A stretch of 64,000 nucleotides of DNA from Streptomyces griseicoloratus (GTDB lineage: Bacteria > Actinomycetota > Actinomycetes > Streptomycetales > Streptomycetaceae), in assembly GCF_014534645.1 (NCBI RefSeq), contig NZ_JACVQF010000238.1:186001-250000 (forward strand), written 5' to 3'. Shown piece after piece: positions 50,208 to 59,193 of this stretch; within the stretch, counting starts at the first letter, position 1; each line of letters opens with the position of its first letter. The translations under genes and the position numbers were made by a program. The notes under the pieces were generated by a model. That model had not been told where the DNA came from and did no database searches. It saw only the letters and a list, made by a program, of their open reading frames with translations.

Positions 50208-50981
50208 ATGAGTTCTCTTCTGCTCCTGACCAATGCCCTCCAGCCGTCGACGGAGGTGCTCCCCGCCCTCGGTCTGCTGCTGCACAACGTGCGCGTGGCC
50301 CCCGCCGAGGGCCCCGCGCTGGTCGACACCCCCGGTGCCGACGTCATCCTCGTCGACGGGCGCCGGGACCTCCCGCAGGTGCGCAGCCTGTGCCAGCTGC
50401 TGCGCTCCACCGGGCCCGGCTGTCCGCTGGTCCTCGTCGTCACCGAGGGCGGCCTCGCCGCCGTCACCGCCGACTGGGGCATCGACGACGTGCTGCTGGA
50501 CACCGCCGGCCCGGCCGAGGTCGAGGCGCGGCTGCGGCTGGCCATGGGCCGCCAGCAGATCGTCGGCGACGACTCCCCCATGGAGATCCGCAACGGCGAC
50601 CTGTCGGTGGACGAGGCGACGTACTCGGCGAAACTCAAGGGGCGGGTCCTGGACCTGACCTTCAAGGAGTTCGAGCTGCTGAAGTACCTCGCCCAGCACC
50701 CGGGCCGGGTCTTCACCCGCGCGCAGCTGCTCCAGGAGGTGTGGGGCTACGACTACTTCGGCGGCACCCGCACGGTCGACGTCCACGTACGGCGGCTGCG
50801 CGCCAAGCTCGGCCCCGAGCACGAGTCGCTGATCGGCACCGTCCGCAACGTCGGCTACCGCTTCGTGACGCCGGAGAAGGTGGAGCGCGCCGCCGAGGAG
50901 GCCAAGGCCAAGGCCAAGCCGAAGACGGACGCCCCGGATGCGGCGCCCGCCGTCGCCGCCGAGGCCCGCTCCAAGGCGTAG
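50208..50981 (+). CDS. glnR: Global nitrogen regulator GlnR
   Basis: A 257-residue OmpR-type orphan regulator that activates glnA, amtB, nasA and repressible nitrogen genes. The N-terminal receiver fold has only Asp50 ([11 protein letters not shown]) of the acidic pocket, consistent with a phosphorylation-independent, dimer-stabilising role reported for GlnR. The C-terminal winged helix is [38 protein letters not shown] Lys/Ala-rich tail follows. The start MSSLLLL is supported by GGTGGGG. Confidence 0.93.
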   Translation: MSSLLLLTNALQPSTEVLPALGLLLHNVRVAPAEGPALVDTPGADVILVDGRRDLPQVRSLCQLLRSTGPGCPLVLVVTEGGLAAVTADWGIDDVLLDTAGPAEVEARLRLAMGRQQIVGDDSPMEIRNGDLSVDEATYSAKLKGRVLDLTFKEFELLKYLAQHPGRVFTRAQLLQEVWGYDYFGGTRTVDVHVRRLRAKLGPEHESLIGTVRNVGYRFVTPEKVERAAEEAKAKAKPKTDAPDAAPAVAAEARSKA

Positions 50982-51066
50982 CGGACCGTCCGGACAGGGC
51001 GGAGCCCCGAGGGCCGGGGCTTAATCCAAGCTGTGATACGCCCTGCCCAGAGCGGGTCCATCCGCG

Positions 51067-51072
51067 TAGACT
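51067..51072 (+). promoter_or_regulatory. Leaderless -10 hexamer TAGACT of the LacI-family gene
   Basis: TAGACT-CCGCGC-GTG, with the GTG at 51079. Confidence 0.6.
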
Positions 51073-51078
51073 CCGCGC

Positions 51079-52101
51079 GTGGCCAAGGTGACTCGGGATG
51101 ATGTGGCGCGGCTGGCAGGGACCTCCACTGCCGTGGTCAGCTACGTCATCAACAACGGACCCCGGCCGGTCGCCCCGGCCACGCGCGAGCGTGTCCTCGC
51201 CGCGATCAAGGAGCTGGGGTACCGGCCCGACCGGGTCGCCCAGGCGATGGCGTCACGGCGCACGGACCTCATAGGTCTGATCGTGCCGGACGCGCGCCAG
51301 CCCTTCTTCGCGGAGATGGCGCACGCGGTGGAGTGGGCCGCGTCCGAGCGCGGCAAGATGGTGCTCGTCGGCAACTCCGACTACGTCGGCGAACGCGAGG
51401 TCCACTACCTGCGCGCGTTCCTCGGCATGCGGGTGTCCGGCCTCATCCTGGTCAGCCACGCCCTGAACGACCTGGCCGCCGCCGAGATCGAGGCGTGGGA
51501 CGCCCGGGTCGTCCTGCTGCACGAGCGCCCCGAGGCCATCGACGACGTCGCCGTCGTCACCGACGACCTCGGCGGCGCCCAGCTCGCCGTACGCCACCTG
51601 CTGGAACACGGCTACGAGTACGTCGCCTGCATGGGCGGCACCGCGGAGACGCCCGCCGTCGGCGACCCCGTCTCCGACCACGTCGAGGGCTGGAAGCGCG
51701 CGATGAAGGAGGCCGGTCTCTCCACCGAGGGACGGCTCTTCGAGGCGCCGTACAACCGCTACGACGCCTACCGGGTGGCCCTGGAGATCCTCTCCGGTCC
51801 CCGCCGTCCGCCCGCCATCTTCTGCTCCACCGACGACCAGGCGATCGGCCTGCTGCGCGCGGCCCGCGAGCTGCGCATCGACGTCCCCGGCGAGCTGGCG
51901 GTCGCCGGGTTCGACGACATCAAGGAGGCCGCGCTGGCCGACCCGCCGCTGACCACGGTCGCCTCGGACCGGTCGGCGATGGCGCGGGCCGCCGTGGACC
52001 TGGTCCTGGACGACGGGCTGCGGGTCGCGGGCTCTCGGCGGGAGCGGCTGAAGGTGTTCCCGTCGCGGCTGGTGCTGCGGCAGTCCTGCGGCTGCCAGTA
52101 G
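51079..52101 (+). CDS. LacI-family transcriptional regulator
   Basis: A 340-residue repressor. [40 protein letters not shown] with hinge helix [18 protein letters not shown], then a periplasmic-binding-protein-like core ([37 protein letters not shown]) and a C-terminal RQSCGC end. Ligand probably a sugar. The next gene encodes a membrane protease, but gap and function give no clear target. Confidence 0.9.
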   Translation: MAKVTRDDVARLAGTSTAVVSYVINNGPRPVAPATRERVLAAIKELGYRPDRVAQAMASRRTDLIGLIVPDARQPFFAEMAHAVEWAASERGKMVLVGNSDYVGEREVHYLRAFLGMRVSGLILVSHALNDLAAAEIEAWDARVVLLHERPEAIDDVAVVTDDLGGAQLAVRHLLEHGYEYVACMGGTAETPAVGDPVSDHVEGWKRAMKEAGLSTEGRLFEAPYNRYDAYRVALEILSGPRRPPAIFCSTDDQAIGLLRAARELRIDVPGELAVAGFDDIKEAALADPPLTTVASDRSAMARAAVDLVLDDGLRVAGSRRERLKVFPSRLVLRQSCGCQ

Positions 52102-52232
52102 CCTCCGGCGATCCGGCGGCACAGGGCCTTGTGCAGCGGCAGAGGGCTCTTTATATCGGGCATACGAGGTTCTGCCGGGCTTCTCAGACAGCACTCAGGA
52201 AGCTCTCATCGTCGGCGGACATGCTCGTGGAC

Positions 52233-53312
52233 ATGACCGAGAGCCTCCGCCACAGCGGCGAGTACGAGCACGCGCACGAGAACCCGTACCAGGGAACGCA
52301 GCAGCACGCCTCCGCTCCCGTGAACCCGGTGAGCCAGGCGAGCCCGATGAGCCCGGTGAGCCCCGAGTGGCCGCCCCCGCCGGCGCAGCCGCCCGTGCCG
52401 CCGGCGGCCGGGGAGCCCGGCGGTCCGCGCGGGAAGCGAGGGGCCCGGCGCGGCCCGGTCGCCCTGCTCGCGGCCGTCGCGATCGTCGCGGCGGCCATCG
52501 GCGGCGGCACCGCGTACGGCATCCAGGAGCTGACCGGCAGCGACACCGTCGCCTCCAGCTCCACCAGCACCAACGTGGTGCCCTCCAGCGACCGGGGCAC
52601 GGTCGCCGGGGTCGCCAAGGCGGTCAGTCCGAGCATCGTCGAGATCAGCGCCACCTCGAACGCCGGCTCCTCCACCGGCTCCGGCGTGATCATCACCGGC
52701 GACGGCGAGATCATCACCAACAACCACGTCGTCTCCGGTGCCTCGTCGGTCGAGGTGACCACCAGCGACGGCAAGGAGTACACCGCCGAGGTCGTCGGCA
52801 CCGACAGCTCCAAGGACCTGGCGCTGATCAAGCTGGAGGACGCCTCCGGGCTGAAGGCGGCCACCCTCGGCGACTCCGACGGCGTACGGGTCGGCGACGA
52901 GGTCGTGGCGATCGGCTCGCCCGAGGGCCTGACCGGCACCGTCACCAGCGGCATCGTCTCGGCCCTGGACCGGGACGTGACCGTCTCCACGGACGAGGGC
53001 CGGCAGCAGCAACAGCAGCGGCAGGGCGGCGGCTGGCCGTTCGAGTTCGGCGGCCAGGAGTTCAACGGCGACACCGGCTCGTCCACGACGACGTACAAGG
53101 CGATCCAGACCGACGCGTCCCTCAACCCGGGCAACTCCGGCGGTGCGCTGATCGACATGAACGGCAACATCATCGGCATCAACTCCGCGATGTACTCGGC
53201 GGCCGGCTCCTCCTCGTCCGCGGACGCGGGCAGCGTGGGCCTCGGCTTCGCCATCCCGATCAACACGGTCAAGGCCGACCTGGCCGACCTGCGGGCGGGC
53301 GCCGGCAACTGA
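52233..53312 (+). CDS. HtrA/DegP-type membrane serine protease without PDZ domain
   Basis: A 359-residue protein. A Pro-rich cytoplasmic N terminus (1-70) precedes one transmembrane helix (VALLAAVAIVAAAIGGGTAYGI), then a trypsin-like domain outside the membrane: His in IITNNHVVSG, Asp in SSKDLALIKL, Ser in LNPGNSGGALID. The usual C-terminal PDZ is absent, since the protein ends soon after the protease fold. A Gln-rich insert (QQQQQRQGGG) sits in the LA loop region. The two-component system that follows parallels the mycobacterial MprAB-PepD envelope stress unit. Confidence 0.88.
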   Translation: MTESLRHSGEYEHAHENPYQGTQQHASAPVNPVSQASPMSPVSPEWPPPPAQPPVPPAAGEPGGPRGKRGARRGPVALLAAVAIVAAAIGGGTAYGIQELTGSDTVASSSTSTNVVPSSDRGTVAGVAKAVSPSIVEISATSNAGSSTGSGVIITGDGEIITNNHVVSGASSVEVTTSDGKEYTAEVVGTDSSKDLALIKLEDASGLKAATLGDSDGVRVGDEVVAIGSPEGLTGTVTSGIVSALDRDVTVSTDEGRQQQQQRQGGGWPFEFGGQEFNGDTGSSTTTYKAIQTDASLNPGNSGGALIDMNGNIIGINSAMYSAAGSSSSADAGSVGLGFAIPINTVKADLADLRAGAGN

Positions 53313-53405
53313 GCGGCGACCGTCTTTTCCCCGCCTCCTGTGAACGTGCGACGCTGAAGGCGTTCAGCGCCCCGTGTCCCCACCGCACCCGAGGAACCCG
53401 AGACC

Positions 53406-54137
53406 ATGAGCCCCGCAGAAGGCGACCGTGACACCCAGCGGATCCTGATCGTCGACGACGAGCCGGCGGTCCGCGAAGCCCTCCAGCGCAGCCTCGCCTT
53501 CGAGGGGTACGACACCGAGGTCGCCGTCGACGGCGCCGACGCCCTGGAGAAGGCGGTGGCGTACCGGCCCGACCTGGTCGTCCTCGACATCCAGATGCCC
53601 CGTATGGACGGCCTGACCGCCGCCCGCCGGATCCGCGGCGCCGGCGACACGACCCCGATCCTGATGCTGACGGCCCGCGACACGGTCGGCGACCGGGTGA
53701 CCGGCCTGGACGCCGGGGCCGACGACTACCTGGTCAAGCCCTTCGAGCTGGACGAACTGTTCGCCCGCATCCGCGCGCTGCTGCGCCGCAGCTCCTACGC
53801 GGCGGCGGTGGCGGCCTCCGAGGAGGACGACGTCCTCCGCTTCGCCGACCTGAGCATGGACCTGGGGACGCGGGAGGTCACGCGGGGCGGGCGGACGGTG
53901 GAGCTGACCCGCACGGAGTTCACCCTCCTGGAGATGTTCATGGCACACCCGCGCCAGGTCCTCACCCGGGAGCAGATCCTGAAGGCCGTCTGGGGCTTCG
54001 ACTTCGAGCCGTCGTCCAACTCCCTCGACGTGTACGTGATGTACCTGCGCCGCAAGACAGAGGCGGCCGGCGAGCCGCGGCTCGTGCACACCGTCCGGGG
54101 CGTGGGTTATGTACTGCGGCAGGGCGGCGCGGAGTGA
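53406..54137 (+). CDS. OmpR-family response regulator (MprA-like)
   Basis: A 243-residue regulator: acidic pair in [10 protein letters not shown], phospho-Asp in [13 protein letters not shown], Thr in LMLTARD, Lys in [13 protein letters not shown]; winged helix [45 protein letters not shown]. Its stop overlaps the kinase GTG (GTGA). It is downstream of the HtrA-type protease gene, probably a target, as in envelope-stress modules. Confidence 0.9.
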   Translation: MSPAEGDRDTQRILIVDDEPAVREALQRSLAFEGYDTEVAVDGADALEKAVAYRPDLVVLDIQMPRMDGLTAARRIRGAGDTTPILMLTARDTVGDRVTGLDAGADDYLVKPFELDELFARIRALLRRSSYAAAVAASEEDDVLRFADLSMDLGTREVTRGGRTVELTRTEFTLLEMFMAHPRQVLTREQILKAVWGFDFEPSSNSLDVYVMYLRRKTEAAGEPRLVHTVRGVGYVLRQGGAE

Positions 54138-55549
54138 TCAGACGGTTCCGCGGCCTGCCCCTGCGCTCGCGCCTGGCCCTGCTGGTGGCGGCGGCGGTGG
54201 CGTTCGCGGTGACCGCGGCCGCGGTGGCGTGCTGGTTCGTGGTGAAGAGCGTGCTGGTCAGCTCGCTGGACGAGGCCCTGAAGGCGAACCGCATGGACAG
54301 CCAGCAGGTGAGCCAGTACGTCAACCTGCGCACCGGCCTGTGCGCCCACGAACCCCTCACGCACGAGCAGAACCCGTTCGGCTCGTCCGTACAGCTCGTG
54401 GACCGGGAGGGCGGGAGCTGCCTCATCATCGGCAAGGAGCTGGTCCCGCTCACCGACGCCGACCACGCCGTGGCCGAGGGCGAGTCCCCCGACACCCTGC
54501 ACGACGCCATCGGCTCCGACGGCACCAAGTACCGCGTCTTCACCTACACCGTGCCCCGTCTGCAGGGCGTCGCCGTCTCCGCGGCACGGCCGCTGGGCGA
54601 GGTGACCAGTTCGCTCAACCATCTGGCGCTGGTGCTCCTCTTCGTCGCGGGCGCGGGTGTCGTCGGTGCCGGCGCCGCCGGCCTGTGGGTGGCCCGCGCC
54701 GGTCTGCGTCCCGTCGACGAACTGACCCGCGCCGTGGAACACGTGGCCCGCACCGAGGACCTCACCGTCCGCATCCCCGTCGAGGACGACTCCGACGACG
54801 AGGTCGCCCGTCTCTCCCGCTCCTTCAACTCCATGACCTCCTCCCTGGCCAGCTCCCGTGACCTGCAGCAGCAGCTCATCGCGGACGCCGGTCACGAACT
54901 GCGCACCCCCCTCACCTCCCTCCGGACGAACATCGAGCTGCTCACCCGCAGCGAGGAGACCGGAAGGCCCCTCCCCGAGGCCGACCGCAAGGCGCTGCTC
55001 GCCTCCGTGAAGGCGCAGATGACCGAGCTGGCCGCGCTCATCGGCGACCTCCAGGAGCTGTCCCGGCCCGACCCCGGCCAGCACGCGGGCAGGACACAGA
55101 TCCTCGCCTGGCAGGACGTGGTCGAGTCGGCCCTGCGCCGCGCCCGGCTGCGCGGCCCGGAGCTGACGATCACCGCCGACGTCCAGCCCTGGTACGTGCG
55201 CGCGGAGCCGTCCGCGCTGGAGCGGGCGGTGGTGAACATCCTGGACAACGCGGTGAAGTTCAGCCCGGAGGGCGGCACGATCGACGTACGCCTCGCCGAC
55301 GGCGTCCTCACCGTCCGCGACCACGGCCCCGGCATCCCCGCCGAGGAACTTCCGCACGTCTTCGACCGTTTCTGGCGCTCACCGTCGGCACGCGCGCTGC
55401 CCGGCTCGGGGCTCGGCCTGTCGATCGTGGCGCGCACGGTGCAGCAGGCGGGCGGCGAGGTGACGCTGGCCCCGGCCGGGGACGGGGGCGGCGGGACGGT
55501 GGCGACGGTACGGCTGCCGGGGGCGCCGGTGCCGCCGCCGGGATCCTGA
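54134..55549 (+). CDS. Sensor histidine kinase (MprB-like)
   Basis: A 471-residue kinase with two transmembrane helices ([48 protein letters not shown]) flanking an extracytoplasmic sensor of about 130 residues with a Cys pair (LCAHEP; SCLIIG). HAMP follows, then the phosphoacceptor [13 protein letters not shown] and a HATPase domain with [23 protein letters not shown] and GSGLGLSIV. All kinase boxes are intact. Confidence 0.92.
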   Translation: MIRRFRGLPLRSRLALLVAAAVAFAVTAAAVACWFVVKSVLVSSLDEALKANRMDSQQVSQYVNLRTGLCAHEPLTHEQNPFGSSVQLVDREGGSCLIIGKELVPLTDADHAVAEGESPDTLHDAIGSDGTKYRVFTYTVPRLQGVAVSAARPLGEVTSSLNHLALVLLFVAGAGVVGAGAAGLWVARAGLRPVDELTRAVEHVARTEDLTVRIPVEDDSDDEVARLSRSFNSMTSSLASSRDLQQQLIADAGHELRTPLTSLRTNIELLTRSEETGRPLPEADRKALLASVKAQMTELAALIGDLQELSRPDPGQHAGRTQILAWQDVVESALRRARLRGPELTITADVQPWYVRAEPSALERAVVNILDNAVKFSPEGGTIDVRLADGVLTVRDHGPGIPAEELPHVFDRFWRSPSARALPGSGLGLSIVARTVQQAGGEVTLAPAGDGGGGTVATVRLPGAPVPPPGS

Positions 55550-55558
55550 CCACGGCAC

Positions 55559-55957
55559 TCAGTGGGAACCGAGCATGCCGGGGGAGTCGATGTCCACGGT
55601 GAGGAAGCCTGGCGCGTAGGCGTCCTCCCGTCCGGTGAGGATGATCGACATGCCGCCCGACTCGAGGTGCGGCGTGGCGACGTAGAGGGCGTGGCAGGTG
55701 TCCGCGCCGCCCCAGCCGTCGCGCACCATCCCCCCGACGGTGACGGCCGCGAGCTGGTTGAGTGGATCGACTCGCAGGCCCGGCAGCGCGAGAAGCGCGC
55801 CGCCGACGCCCGCGTCGCTCTCCTCGGCCTTCAGGAGGCAGAGCGCCGGTAGGTGCAGCCAGTCACCGGGGGTGTGCGCGATGTTGTCCGCGAGGCGGTG
55901 AAGTCCCTCGTGACCGTGAGCGAGCGCGAGGGCCGCAGACGTGTCGAGAATGATCAC
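55559..55957 (-). CDS. PIN-domain toxin-like protein
   Basis: A 132-residue PIN-like ribonuclease candidate. The opening MIILDTSAALALAHGHEG has the first catalytic Asp (Asp5), an acidic residue follows in LLKAEESDAG, and DTCHALYVA resembles the third acidic position. The last part is less typical for PIN domains, so activity is uncertain. The GTG start overlaps the antitoxin stop by four bases. Confidence 0.65.
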   Translation of the reverse strand: MIILDTSAALALAHGHEGLHRLADNIAHTPGDWLHLPALCLLKAEESDAGVGGALLALPGLRVDPLNQLAAVTVGGMVRDGWGGADTCHALYVATPHLESGGMSIILTGREDAYAPGFLTVDIDSPGMLGSH

Positions 55958-56241
55958 GCGGCCCGCTCCCGGAGGGCGCGAGCCTTCTCCGCCGCCACGG
56001 CATAGACGTTGGCCAGCACGTTCGGGCCGCTGTCGAACTCCTCGTCGCTGAGCGTGCAGCCGAGCCGTTCGCGCAGCACCTTGCGCGTGGCCGCCACCCG
56101 CTCCGCGATCTGCTCCGCCGTCGGCTGCTCGGCGGCCAGCTGCTCCACGAGCTGCCCGAGCGTCATCCCCCGCTCCTTGGCCACCTGCGCGAGGTGGTCG
56201 CGTGCCTTGCGGGACACCTGAATGGTCGTGTTCTCAGCCAT
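55954..56241 (-). CDS. Antitoxin-like protein
   Basis: A 95-residue partner upstream of the PIN-like gene. TTIQVSRKARDHLAQVAKERGMTLGQLVEQL is a ribbon-helix-helix-like DNA-binding segment, and the remainder is an acidic/helical tail that would cover the toxin active site. It probably autorepresses the operon. Confidence 0.72.
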   Translation of the reverse strand: MAENTTIQVSRKARDHLAQVAKERGMTLGQLVEQLAAEQPTAEQIAERVAATRKVLRERLGCTLSDEEFDSGPNVLANVYAVAAEKARALRERAA

Positions 56242-56339
56242 GGCGCCACCATAGTCACACCACAACCTCGCGGACGCATACCGTCGGCCGGTTCACCCGA
56301 AGGACGTTCCTCGTCGAACCCGATGTCAGTGGGAGCACC

Positions 56340-56345
56340 TAGGTT
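56340..56345 (+). promoter_or_regulatory. Leaderless -10 hexamer TAGGTT of the DUF7691-like gene
   Basis: TAGGTT-GTGACCC-ATG, with the ATG at 56353. Confidence 0.5.
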
Positions 56346-56352
56346 GTGACCC

Positions 56353-56973
56353 ATGAGTTCCTCCCTGAGCGTCTACCTTCTCGACGTGTCCGCCACCCGT
56401 GCACTCGTCGGTTCCCGCGACGAGCAGCTGCTGGAGGTGATACGCACCAACTTCGGTGACGACCTCGCCCGCGACGACGACTACTTCGGCGACGCCATCG
56501 CGGACGGCGCTCCCACGGCGTACGAGGCACTGCGCGCGGTCGTCAACGGCGGGCCGTTCAGCGACGACAAGGACCACGCCTTCCAGTACGGCTACGCGTA
56601 CAAGCGGCTGTGCTCGCTCACCGGCTCGTTCCTGGACAACTCCTGCTTCACGCCCCACCGGGGCGACTGGCTCTCCGTCGTCGACGAGGGCCTGAGGGCC
56701 CTGGGCATCACGGCCGTCTCCGTGGAGGACTTCGGTTACAGCGATCTGCCCGCTCCGCTGCCGTACACGTACATGCCGGGCAGCGGCGAGTGGACGCCCG
56801 AGCGCATCACGCAGGCCCTGGAGCAGTTCGAGGCCACCAAGCGCGCCGTCGACGAATCCGGCCAGGCCCCGCCGCTCGAGCCCGCCGTCGTGGAGGCCGT
56901 CATGCAGTGCCTCGGCTGGATGCGGCACGCACAGGCCCGGCCCGGCTTCGGAGTCATCGGCTTCCGCTCCTGA
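56353..56973 (+). CDS. Conserved Streptomyces protein (DUF7691-like)
   Basis: A 206-residue cytoplasmic protein: SSLSVYLLDVSATRALVGSRDEQLLEVI at the start, FQYGYAYKRLCSLTGSFLDNSCFTP in the middle, and YMPGSGEWTPERITQALEQFEAT. It is of the type found in many Streptomyces and has no known function. I assign the DUF name from memory of the family pattern. Confidence 0.65.
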   Translation: MSSSLSVYLLDVSATRALVGSRDEQLLEVIRTNFGDDLARDDDYFGDAIADGAPTAYEALRAVVNGGPFSDDKDHAFQYGYAYKRLCSLTGSFLDNSCFTPHRGDWLSVVDEGLRALGITAVSVEDFGYSDLPAPLPYTYMPGSGEWTPERITQALEQFEATKRAVDESGQAPPLEPAVVEAVMQCLGWMRHAQARPGFGVIGFRS

Positions 56974-57059
56974 CGGCTGTGCCGGCCGACGCGGCAACCT
57001 CTCCTCCGTCGGCAGCGACCAACAGGTGATCCCAGTCCCCCACCTGAACGGAAGTTGCC

Positions 57060-59132
57060 GTGAGCGACACCCGCACCCGCAGCAGGAACCGTCACCGCAA
57101 GAGGCGCACAGCCCTGGCGGTCGGCCTCCCCCTGGCGCTGACCGCCGCCGGGACCCTGGCCTACGGCACGGACGCCGGCCTCCTCGGCGAAGGCGCCGCC
57201 CGGCAGGCGTCCGCCGCCGCCACCGCCGCGCCCGCCTGGGCGGCCGAGACCGCCGACGGCTTCGCCTCGGTCGACGCACTCGGCCAGAACGGCACGTACG
57301 GCGGCCGGGACGGGCAGACCGTGACCGTGCGGACGCAGGCCGAGCTGGAGAAGTACGCCACCGCCGCGGAGCCGTACGTCATCGTCGTGGCCGGGACCAT
57401 CACCATGTCGCCCGTCGGGAAGGAGATCAAGGTCCAGTCCGACAAGACCATCGTCGGGTCGGGCACCTCGGGGCACATCGTCGGCGGCGGCTTCTTCCTC
57501 GGCACCGGCGTGCACAACGTGATCATCCGGAACCTGACCATCCGGGACTCGTACCAGGGCGTCTGGAACGACAAGGACCACGACTTCGACGCGGTCCAGA
57601 TGGACGGGGCCCACCACGTCTGGATCGACCACAACGACCTGCGGCACATGGCGGACGGCCTGATCGACGTCCGCAAGGACAGCACCAACGTCACCGTGTC
57701 GTGGAACAAACTCAGCAACAACAACAAGACGTTCGGCATCGGCTGGACCGAGAACGTCAAGACGGACATCACGATCCACCACAACTGGTTCCGCGAGACC
57801 GAGCAGCGCAACCCGTCCACCGACAACGCCGCCCACGCGCACCTCTACAACAACTACCTGGAGGACACCCCGGGGACGGACATCACCTCCTCCTACGGCA
57901 ACTACGCGCGCGGCAGGACGGCGATGGTCCTGGAGAACAGCTACTTCCAGGGCGTGAACAACCCCGTCATCAAGGACGCCACCGCGACGGTCGTCCAGCG
58001 CGGCAACGTCTTCTCCGGCACCAGCGGCCGCAACGAGAGCGGCGGCACGGCCTTCGACCCGAAGGCGTACTACGCCTACACGCCCGACAAGGCGGCGGAC
58101 GTGCCGGCGCTGCTCAAGTCCGGTGCCGGTCCGCGCGGTTCCACCGGGACGACCGCCGTCGCCAAGGCCGCCGCCACCACCCTCACCGTCGCCCGGGACG
58201 GCAGCGGGCAGTACAGGACCGTGCAGGCCGCCGTGAACGCCGTCCCCGCGAACAACCCCTCCCGCGTGGTGATCGCCGTCAAGCCCGGCACGTACCGCGA
58301 GACCGTGAAGGTGCCCTCGAACAAACCGCACGTCACCATCCAGGGCACCGGCGGCAGCCGCAAGGACACCGTCATCACCTACGGGAACGCGGCGGGCACG
58401 CCGAAGCCGGACGGGTCGGGCACGTACGGCACCGCCGGCAGCGCCACCGTCGCCGTCGAGGCCGACGACTTCCAGGCCCGCAACCTGACCGTCACCAACG
58501 ACTTCGACGAGAAGGCGAACCAGTCCCTGTCCGGCCACCAGGCCGTCGCCCTGCGCACCGCCGCCGACAAGGTGTTCCTCGACGGGATCATCGTCAACGG
58601 CGACCAGGACACCCTGCTCGTGGACACCGCGGCCAAGGACCGGCTCGGCCGGGTCTACATGACCAACTCCTACGTCACCGGCAACGTCGACTTCATCTTC
58701 GGCCGGGCGACCGCCGTGATCGACCGGTCCGTCATCACGCTGAAGAAGCGCTGGGACGGCACCTCCGCCGGATACGTCACGGCCCCCAGCACGCCCGCGA
58801 ACCGCAAGGGCATCCTCATCGCCAACTCCACGGTCAACGGTGACGTGGCCGACCGCACCTTCCACCTCGGCCGTCCCTGGCACGCGGGCGGCGACGCGTC
58901 CCTCGACCCGCAGACCACGGTCCGCAACACCACCCTCAGCGCGGCGGTCCGTACCGCTCCCTGGACCGACATGAGCGGCTTCTCCTGGAGGGACGACCGC
59001 TTCGCCGAGTACCGGAACACCGGCCCGGGCGCGGGCGCCGCGAGCGGCGACCGCCCTCACCTGACCGACGCGCAGGCCGCCGGCCAGGAGGTCGCGGACT
59101 GGCTCGGGGACTGGGTGCCCACGGCTGCGTGA
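57060..59132 (+). CDS. Secreted bifunctional pectate lyase (PL1) / pectinesterase (CE8)
   Basis: A 690-residue exported fusion. The signal peptide is long and basic (RNRHRKRRTALAVGLPLALTAAGTLA). Residues about 60-350 are a PL1 pectate lyase (FDAVQMDGAHHVWIDHNDL; WTENVKTDITIHHNWFRETEQRNP). Residues about 380-690 are a CE8 pectin methylesterase (GQYRTVQAAVNAVP; GDQDTLLV; VDFIFGRATAVIDRS with the catalytic Asp; RPW). One polypeptide thus de-esterifies pectin and then cleaves it. A GTG start follows GGAAGTT. Confidence 0.92.
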   Translation: MSDTRTRSRNRHRKRRTALAVGLPLALTAAGTLAYGTDAGLLGEGAARQASAAATAAPAWAAETADGFASVDALGQNGTYGGRDGQTVTVRTQAELEKYATAAEPYVIVVAGTITMSPVGKEIKVQSDKTIVGSGTSGHIVGGGFFLGTGVHNVIIRNLTIRDSYQGVWNDKDHDFDAVQMDGAHHVWIDHNDLRHMADGLIDVRKDSTNVTVSWNKLSNNNKTFGIGWTENVKTDITIHHNWFRETEQRNPSTDNAAHAHLYNNYLEDTPGTDITSSYGNYARGRTAMVLENSYFQGVNNPVIKDATATVVQRGNVFSGTSGRNESGGTAFDPKAYYAYTPDKAADVPALLKSGAGPRGSTGTTAVAKAAATTLTVARDGSGQYRTVQAAVNAVPANNPSRVVIAVKPGTYRETVKVPSNKPHVTIQGTGGSRKDTVITYGNAAGTPKPDGSGTYGTAGSATVAVEADDFQARNLTVTNDFDEKANQSLSGHQAVALRTAADKVFLDGIIVNGDQDTLLVDTAAKDRLGRVYMTNSYVTGNVDFIFGRATAVIDRSVITLKKRWDGTSAGYVTAPSTPANRKGILIANSTVNGDVADRTFHLGRPWHAGGDASLDPQTTVRNTTLSAAVRTAPWTDMSGFSWRDDRFAEYRNTGPGAGAASGDRPHLTDAQAAGQEVADWLGDWVPTAA

Positions 59133-59140
59133 GGAAAGCG

Positions 59141-59176
59141 AGCGGGCCCCGGACGGCCGGCGTCCGTGGGCCCGCT
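59141..59176. terminator. Bidirectional hairpin between convergent genes
   Basis: Perfect 9-bp stem AGCGGGCCC / GGGCCCGCT with an 18-base loop between the pectinase and nucleotidase 3' ends. Confidence 0.78.
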
Positions 59177-59193
59177 GCGAACACCGCGGAGCG

